Part shown: positions 59,352 to 64,000 of the stretch, one piece after another
Position numbering within the stretch: the stretch's first letter is position 1
How the letters are laid out: every line of letters starts with the position of its first letter
Notes under the pieces: generated by a model
What the model was told of the DNA's origin: nothing
Databases searched by the model: none
Seen by the model: only the letters and a program-made list of their open reading frames with translations
Translations under genes and position numbers: made by a program
Assembly: GCF_034929435.1 (NCBI RefSeq)
Contig: NZ_JAYFUM010000021.1
Coordinates: 1-64,000, forward strand
Length of the DNA: 64,000 bases
Direction of reading: 5' to 3'
Origin: Arcicella rigui
GTDB lineage: Bacteria > Bacteroidota > Bacteroidia > Cytophagales > Spirosomataceae

Positions 59352-60002
59352 ATGAAAGCATATTTATTTTCAAACAATCGTAACAAAGTACTTTTTACTT
59401 GTGGCATGATGTCGGCTTTGGCTTTTGCTCTGTTTCTTTTTGAAGCTGTTTTTTTGCATAATTTATCTTCATTTGGGTTGAACTGGAATTTATTTCTGGC
59501 TTGGATTCCTGTTTTCATTGTTCTGTACATGAATACACAAAACATATTTCTTTCAAAAAAGAAAACCCTGATTTATAGTTTATTATGGCTTTTGTTTTTC
59601 CCGAATGCACCCTATATCATTACAGATTTAGTACACCTTTCTCCCTACAAGGGCAATTCTTATTGGCATCATCAAATCATGATTTATACTTATGCCTTCG
59701 TAAGTTTGATTTGTGGTTTACTTTCTTTGTATTGGATTCAGAAAATCTGGACTCGTACTTTCAATCCCCGTTGGAGTATATTTTTTACGCTCAGTTCTAT
59801 TCTATTATCGGGTTATGGCGTATTTTTGGGCAGAATTGAACGATTTAATTCTTGGGATTTTTTTACTCATCCTATGGCTTTACTAAAATATGTTTTACAT
59901 TCGTTTAGTAATTCCACTGCAATTTTAATGACGGTTGAATTTTCTGTTTTTATTGGCATTGCATACACGATACTTTACAGTCTGATTCATTTAAACGACT
60001 AA
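59352..60002 (+). CDS. DUF1361 integral membrane protein
   Basis: A 216-residue membrane protein with about seven helices. DUF1361 signatures: WNLFLAWIPVFIVLY, LLWLLFFPNAPYIITDLVHL and GVFLGRIERFNSWDFF. The function is unknown. A diacylglycerol kinase gene follows after 16 bases and is probably co-transcribed. Confidence 0.85.
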   Translation: MKAYLFSNNRNKVLFTCGMMSALAFALFLFEAVFLHNLSSFGLNWNLFLAWIPVFIVLYMNTQNIFLSKKKTLIYSLLWLLFFPNAPYIITDLVHLSPYKGNSYWHHQIMIYTYAFVSLICGLLSLYWIQKIWTRTFNPRWSIFFTLSSILLSGYGVFLGRIERFNSWDFFTHPMALLKYVLHSFSNSTAILMTVEFSVFIGIAYTILYSLIHLND

Positions 60003-60018
60003 TCTTTTTAAATAAAAT

Positions 60019-60381
60019 ATGATTGATTTTCAGAAATTTATCAAAAGTACCACTTTCGCCATTAAAGGAATTGGCTCGATGATAAAGTCTGAAAACAACG
60101 CAAGGATTCACCTGCTGGCAAGTGTTTTGGTCATTTCAGCAGGTTTTTATTTTCAACTTAATCTTCAAGAATGGCTTTGGATTTCGCTTGCTATCACTTT
60201 AGTTTGGATTTTAGAAGCCCTCAACACTGCCATTGAAGCCATTATTGATTTAGTTTCGCCCGAATTTCACCCATTAGCGGGTAAAGCGAAAGACATAGCC
60301 GCAGGAGCAGTTTTAATCGCTTCTATTTTTGCCCTAATCGTCGGTACAATTATCTTTTTGCCAAAAGTATTACTCTTATGA
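60019..60381 (+). CDS. dgkA: Diacylglycerol/undecaprenol kinase family protein
   Basis: A 120-residue, three-helix membrane kinase of the DgkA/undecaprenol kinase family that phosphorylates lipid alcohols. The conserved SENNARIHLLASV (about 27-39), EALNTAIEAIIDLVS (about 66-80; catalytic Glu) and GKAKDIAAGAVLIAS (about 88-102) are all present. The Gram-positive-type features (length, ENNARIH, HPLAGKAKD) favour undecaprenol kinase activity. It lies 16 bases after the DUF1361 gene. Confidence 0.93.
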   Translation: MIDFQKFIKSTTFAIKGIGSMIKSENNARIHLLASVLVISAGFYFQLNLQEWLWISLAITLVWILEALNTAIEAIIDLVSPEFHPLAGKAKDIAAGAVLIASIFALIVGTIIFLPKVLLL

Positions 60382-60434
60382 AGCTTCTTTCTGAAAGTTT
60401 TGGGGCTTTCAGATATTCATTGAATAAATATTCC

Positions 60435-60442
60435 TATTTTTG
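60435..60442 (+). promoter_or_regulatory. Possible -7 box before the DUF4290-murA operon
   Basis: TATTTTTG, 54 bases before the ATG at 60496. A well-spaced -33 TTG is not evident, so support is moderate to weak. Confidence 0.3.
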
Positions 60443-60495
60443 CCTTTTAGCAAGAGCCATTCGAGACGAAAACCGAAATCGTCGTATTACATAAC

Positions 60496-61245
60496 ATGAA
60501 AGAATACGGAACCAACGTCCAGAAATTAGTGAACCACATTCTTACGGTTCAAGACAGGGAAAAAAGAACAAAATATGCGTATTTGTTGGTAGAACTGATG
60601 CGTCAGGTTCACCCAAATATGCGTGATTCGCAAGATTATACCAACAAGCTTTGGGATGATTTGTACATCATGTCTAAATTCAAATTGGATGTTGATAGTC
60701 CATTCCCTCCGCCATCGCCCGATGCTGTCGGAAAACTACCCAAACCAGTTCCTTACAATACTCATCAATTGCGTTACCGTTATTACGGACGCAATGTAGA
60801 ATTGTTGATTGCAAGAGCTATCGCAGAAACTGACGATAATGAAAAGCGTATTTTGGTAGCTCATATCGCTCGTTTGATGAAAACTTTTTATCAAAACTGG
60901 AATCGTGAGGTTGTGGACGATGAAGTAATTTGGGGGCATATCTTAGAAATCTCAAACAATAGCCTTTCGTCGGTTGTTCAAGCTATCTCTGGTAATTCTT
61001 CTTTGGGTAATTTACGTAATGCCAACAATCGCCCAACTACGCCAAATATGAACAGCAACGGAGGCAACGGCAGAAACGATAGTCGTAATAATAACGGCGG
61101 TCGCCAAAACTTCGGCAGTAGAAATGACGGCAGTCGTGGTGGCAACGATAACCGCAACAACAACGGAAGAAACGATAATCGTAATAACAATAACGGCAGA
61201 AACGATAATCGCAACAATAATAACAATAACCGAAATAGAAGATAG
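60496..61245 (+). CDS. DUF4290 protein with Asn/Arg/Gly-rich tail
   Basis: A 249-residue protein. The DUF4290 domain (about 1-175) starts MKEYGTNVQKLVNHI and has EKRTKYAYLLVELMRQVHPNMRD, YNTHQLRYRYYGRNVELLI and FYQNWNREVVDDEVIWGHILEISN. The last 60 residues are low-complexity repeats of NGRNDNRNNN type, lengthened by nearly identical DNA units, giving a flexible, positively charged tail suited to RNA or membrane contact. The gene is directly upstream of murA, a neighbourhood conserved in Bacteroidota. No function is established. Confidence 0.85.
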   Translation: MKEYGTNVQKLVNHILTVQDREKRTKYAYLLVELMRQVHPNMRDSQDYTNKLWDDLYIMSKFKLDVDSPFPPPSPDAVGKLPKPVPYNTHQLRYRYYGRNVELLIARAIAETDDNEKRILVAHIARLMKTFYQNWNREVVDDEVIWGHILEISNNSLSSVVQAISGNSSLGNLRNANNRPTTPNMNSNGGNGRNDSRNNNGGRQNFGSRNDGSRGGNDNRNNNGRNDNRNNNNGRNDNRNNNNNNRNRR

Positions 61246-61310
61246 TTTTTGATTTAGATAAATCCAAAATACTTATCTCAAACTATAAATAGACAATTTA
61301 AGGTTTAAAC

Positions 61311-62618
61311 ATGGCATCATTCAAAGTAACAGGTAGTCGCCAAATGAAAGGCGAAATCATCCCACAAGGAGCAAAAAACGAAGCTTTACAAATTCTATGT
61401 GCGGTTGTCTTGACCAAAGACCCCGTAACGATTCATAACATTCCTAACATCAGAGACGTAAATCAATTGATTGATTTATTGGGTGATATGGGCGTTCGTT
61501 GTACAAGAATTGCGGAATCTTCTGTAAAATTTGATGCCTCAGAAGTAAATTTAGATTACTTAAATTCTGAAACTTACAAGAAAAAAGCCGCTGCTCTTCG
61601 TGGTTCGGTAATGTTACTTGGGCCTACTTTGGCACGCTTCAAAAAAGGAAGAATTCCTTCACCGGGCGGCGATAAAATTGGTCGCCGTAGATTAGATACA
61701 CACTTCTACGGTTTTATGAAATTGGGTGCAAAATTCAATTATAGCCAAGAAGACGGAGGAATTTACGAAGTAGATGCTTCACAACTAAAAGGTACTTATA
61801 TGCTTTTAGACGAAGCTTCTGTAACAGGTACAGCCAATATCGTAATGGCGGCAGTGTTGGCAGAAGGCACTACTACCATTTATAATGCAGCTTGCGAACC
61901 CTACCTACAACAGCTTTGTAAAATGTTGAACAGAATGGGAGCGAAAATTTCGGGTGTTGGTTCAAACTTATTGACGATTGAAGGTGTAGAATCTTTGACG
62001 GGTACAGAACACACAATGCTTCCAGATATGATTGAAATTGGTTCATTTATCGGAATGGCAGCCATGACTCAGTCGGAAATCACTATTAAAAACTGTTCAG
62101 TACCTGATTTAGGAATTATTCCTTTAGTGTTCCAAAAATTAGGGATTAAATTAGAAATCAGAGGCGACGATATTTATGTGCCTTCACAAGAACATTACGA
62201 ATTAGATACTTTTATTGATGGGTCGATGCTAACGGTTTCAGACCATCCTTGGCCGGGTTTCACGCCAGATTTACTAAGTATCGTTTTGGTGACGGCAATT
62301 CAGGCAAAAGGAACGGTATTGATTCATCAAAAAATGTTTGAAAGCCGTTTGTTCTTTGTAGATAAATTAATTGAAATGGGTGCTCAGATTATCCTTTGCG
62401 ACCCACACCGTGCAACAGTAGTTGGTTTGAATCGCCAGCAACAATTAAGAGGTATCAGAATGACTTCACCAGATATTCGTGCAGGGGTTTCACTTTTGAT
62501 TGCCGCAATGTCTGCAAAAGGTACTTCAATCATTGAAAACATCGAGCAAATTGATAGAGGTTATCAAAACATTGATACTCGTTTGAATGCTATCGGTGCT
62601 GAGATTGTAAGACTTTAG
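61311..62618 (+). CDS. murA: UDP-N-acetylglucosamine 1-carboxyvinyltransferase with Asp at the fosfomycin position
   Basis: A 435-residue MurA, the first committed step of peptidoglycan synthesis, adding enolpyruvate from PEP to UDP-GlcNAc. Catalytic Lys and Asn are in QGAKNEALQI (K22-N23 equivalents), and the flexible loop reads SPGGDKIGRRRLDTH. The loop residue that is Cys115 in E. coli is D121 here; Asp at this site is known to keep activity but prevent alkylation by fosfomycin. Other motifs (RGSVMLLGPTLARF, GTANIVMAAVLAEG, DHPWPGFTPDLLSI) are standard. It follows the DUF4290 gene by 65 bases. Confidence 0.95.
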   Translation: MASFKVTGSRQMKGEIIPQGAKNEALQILCAVVLTKDPVTIHNIPNIRDVNQLIDLLGDMGVRCTRIAESSVKFDASEVNLDYLNSETYKKKAAALRGSVMLLGPTLARFKKGRIPSPGGDKIGRRRLDTHFYGFMKLGAKFNYSQEDGGIYEVDASQLKGTYMLLDEASVTGTANIVMAAVLAEGTTTIYNAACEPYLQQLCKMLNRMGAKISGVGSNLLTIEGVESLTGTEHTMLPDMIEIGSFIGMAAMTQSEITIKNCSVPDLGIIPLVFQKLGIKLEIRGDDIYVPSQEHYELDTFIDGSMLTVSDHPWPGFTPDLLSIVLVTAIQAKGTVLIHQKMFESRLFFVDKLIEMGAQIILCDPHRATVVGLNRQQQLRGIRMTSPDIRAGVSLLIAAMSAKGTSIIENIEQIDRGYQNIDTRLNAIGAEIVRL

Positions 62619-62841
62619 CGTGAGGAGTTTTGAGTGCGGAGTGCTGAATTGAGAATTATGAATATAAAAAATCTCATAGCTCATCGCTTTAAGCTTATAG
62701 CTTTTTAAAACATTTTCGGTTCAGTAAAGTTGATTGTATTAAGCATACGTAAAATATGGAGTGACAAAATTGAAATTAATATATTGATATTCAATTATTT
62801 AAATTCATAATTCACCACTCGTAATTCATAATTCTTACTAC
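62619..62841. repeat. Intergenic repeats after murA
   Basis: Contains GAGTGCGGAGTGCTGAATTG, AATTATGAATATAAAAAATC, ATAGCTCATCGCTTTAAGCT and an ATTCATAATTCACCACTCGT tail, degenerate forms of units seen in other hairpins here. No gene. Confidence 0.4.
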
Positions 62842-63633
62842 ATGATACCAAATGTATTTAATTTCGACTTTACTGAACCGATTGTTTTTTTCTGGCTTAC
62901 CGTTTCGATTTTTGCCATTGTTGTCTTTCGCTACTTTTTGTTAGCAAGTATTTTTCACCTGTATTTTTATGTGTGGAAATCAAAAGAATGGGAAAAACGA
63001 AAACTGAATAAAAAACAATATCCCCCAAAACAATTCAGAGAAGAAATGTTTTGGTCGATGCTGACAGCTTTGATTTTTTCAGTGATTGGCTCTTTGGCAG
63101 CGATACTTTGGCAAAAAGGTTTCACTCGCATTTATCTTGATGTCAACGAATTTCCGATTTGGTGGATTCCTGTCAGTATTATTGTTTCAATGTTTATTCA
63201 CGAAACGTATTATTATTGGCTTCATCGTTGGATGCACCAACCCAAGATTTACAAAATTGTACACCATGTTCACCACGAAAGTAAAATTACTTCTGCTTGG
63301 ACAGCCTTTTCTTTTCATCCTATCGAAGGAGTATTAGAAGCTCTGATTATGCCCGCTATCGTTATGGTACTTCCCATGCACATTTATGCAATTGTGATTC
63401 ACCTAACCATTATGACCATCACAGCGGCAATCAATCATTTAGATATAGAAATTTATCCGAAAAATTTTTTCGGAAATCTTGTTGGGAAATACATGATCGG
63501 AGCTACTCATCATAGCCATCATCACAAGTATTATCGCTACAATTACGGACTTTACTTCACTTTTTGGGATAAATTAGGCAAAACCGAAAGCCCAAATTTT
63601 GTAAAAGAGTTTGAGGAGAGAAAAGAGATATAA
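62842..63633 (+). CDS. Sterol desaturase/fatty acid hydroxylase family membrane protein
   Basis: A 263-residue di-iron membrane enzyme with four or five helices. The histidine clusters that hold the iron pair are all present: HETYYYWLHRWMH (about 118-130), HHVHHESK (about 140-147), and NHLD... ATHHSHHHKYY (about 217-227). The family hydroxylates or desaturates sterols, carotenoids or fatty acids. Alternative membership, such as carotenoid hydroxylase-like, cannot be excluded. It is a single-gene unit ended by a 25-base perfect stem-loop. Confidence 0.88.
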   Translation: MIPNVFNFDFTEPIVFFWLTVSIFAIVVFRYFLLASIFHLYFYVWKSKEWEKRKLNKKQYPPKQFREEMFWSMLTALIFSVIGSLAAILWQKGFTRIYLDVNEFPIWWIPVSIIVSMFIHETYYYWLHRWMHQPKIYKIVHHVHHESKITSAWTAFSFHPIEGVLEALIMPAIVMVLPMHIYAIVIHLTIMTITAAINHLDIEIYPKNFFGNLVGKYMIGATHHSHHHKYYRYNYGLYFTFWDKLGKTESPNFVKEFEERKEI

Positions 63634-63635
63634 AC

Positions 63636-63698
63636 AAAAAGAGTAAAGGTTTAAATTTGAAAGAATAATCTATTCAAATTTAAACCTTTACTCTTTTT
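63636..63698. terminator. Bidirectional terminator, 25-base perfect stem
   Basis: AAAAAGAGTAAAGGTTTAAA (63636-63655) and onward pairs exactly with 63674-63698, 13-base loop, with T-runs on both strands. It separates the convergent desaturase-family gene and the partial gene on the minus strand. Confidence 0.85.
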
Positions 63699-63762
63699 AT
63701 ACTTTTATTCTATACTTTTATCTTGAATCTTGTTTCTTGTATCTTTCTACTCCTCTCAAAAT

Positions 63763-64000
63763 CTATCTCAAATCATTCACTTCAACACCCGGATATTTAC
63801 TTTTGTCGAATACAAAGAATTTATCATCTACTGGCACGTTGGCTACAAATTTACTTACTTTAAAAGTCTGACGTTTTCCGTTTTTATCAGTGATTGTCCA
63901 GCTTTTTACAGATTTATCAGCTTTTCCCAATTTGATTTTAATTTTTGAAACCTGAGTACCCTTTTTTTCTGGCGAAAGTTCAATTACTTCACAAACTTCG
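63763..64000 (-). CDS. C-terminal part of a LolA-like outer-membrane lipoprotein carrier, partial
   Basis: The last 78 residues of a gene that continues beyond the window end; the stop is at 63763. The readable part has the strand pattern of a LolA-type half-barrel: VCEVIELSP, VSKIKIKLGK, VKSWTITDKNGKRQTFKV and VPVDDKFFVFDKSKYPGVEVNDLR, the last being typical of LolA-like C-termini in Bacteroidota. LolA carries lipoproteins to the outer membrane, fitting with the many lipoproteins encoded here. The 5' end and signal peptide are not visible, so the family is moderately supported. Confidence 0.7.
   Translation of the reverse strand, partial: EVCEVIELSPEKKGTQVSKIKIKLGKADKSVKSWTITDKNGKRQTFKVSKFVANVPVDDKFFVFDKSKYPGVEVNDLR

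Noticed and set aside
60978..61226. Minus-strand frame rich in Leu and Arg
   Set aside because: It is the reverse of the low-complexity Asn/Arg tail of the DUF4290 gene and has no gene-like features.

Overview
The window is chromosomal DNA from a low-GC member of the Bacteroidota, most likely order Cytophagales (Flectobacillus/Arcicella/Emticicia-like; the genus is inference). Evidence: a SusC/SusD pair, a type IX secretion C-terminal tail, several ASPIC/UnbV and YHYH-domain lipoproteins, DUF4290 next to murA, a CreD locus, and promoters of the Bacteroidota type (TTG, then about 20 bases, then TAnnTTTG). I see no rRNA, tRNA, CRISPR array, transposase or prophage genes.

Layout. 1-2.6 kb: small lipoproteins and a probable modification-dependent restriction endonuclease bracketed by short palindromic repeats. 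2.6-8.6 kb: a NudK-type Nudix hydrolase with a DUF4406 protein, divergent from a DeoR-family regulator; a MITE-like inverted-repeat element; a YigZ-family protein; DUF1684, DUF4395 and RRM proteins; a dipeptide epimerase. 8.6-12.4 kb: a five-gene minus-strand cluster of two YHYH lipoproteins, a membrane-anchored protein, a MORN/YwqK lipoprotein and a SCO1-like protein. 12.6-26.5 kb: mostly minus-strand housekeeping genes (GapN-like aldehyde dehydrogenase, MFS and MMPL transporters, meaB, ispD, queA, photolyase, cdaA, M23 peptidase, nadV). 26.8-41.4 kb: PASTA protein, T9SS cargo, two rhodaneses, lgt, a coiled-coil protein, NlpC/P60 and beta-lactamase-fold enzymes, a Gfo/Idh/MocA oxidoreductase, enoyl-CoA hydratase, PAP2 protein, rpoN and asnS. 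41.5-53.9 kb: a SusC-SusD-vanadium haloperoxidase-ASPIC/UnbV locus, divergent from a giant ASPIC/UnbV lipoprotein. 54.1-56.7 kb: an NTF2-like protein, then an AAA ATPase + HNH pair resembling Septu (PtuA-PtuB) anti-phage modules. 56.7-64 kb: a membrane protein-HTH-CreD locus with shared operator-like sites, DUF1361, diacylglycerol kinase, DUF4290-murA, a sterol-desaturase-family enzyme and the 3' end of a LolA-like gene.

How the genes work together. Recognisable units are NudK/DUF4406/DeoR (nucleotide or sugar-nucleotide turnover, inferred), ispD-meaB-MMPL (overlapping or abutting genes), the YHYH/SCO1 cluster (periplasmic metal or redox work, inferred), the SusCD/haloperoxidase/ASPIC cluster (outer-membrane uptake plus surface chemistry, inferred), and two separate candidate anti-phage elements near the two ends. 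A striking genome-style feature is the repeated use of long, imperfect intergenic hairpins built from tandem 7-10 base units; these differ in unit sequence from site to site, act as terminator-like spacers between genes, and in two or three cases are read into the ends of neighbouring reading frames.
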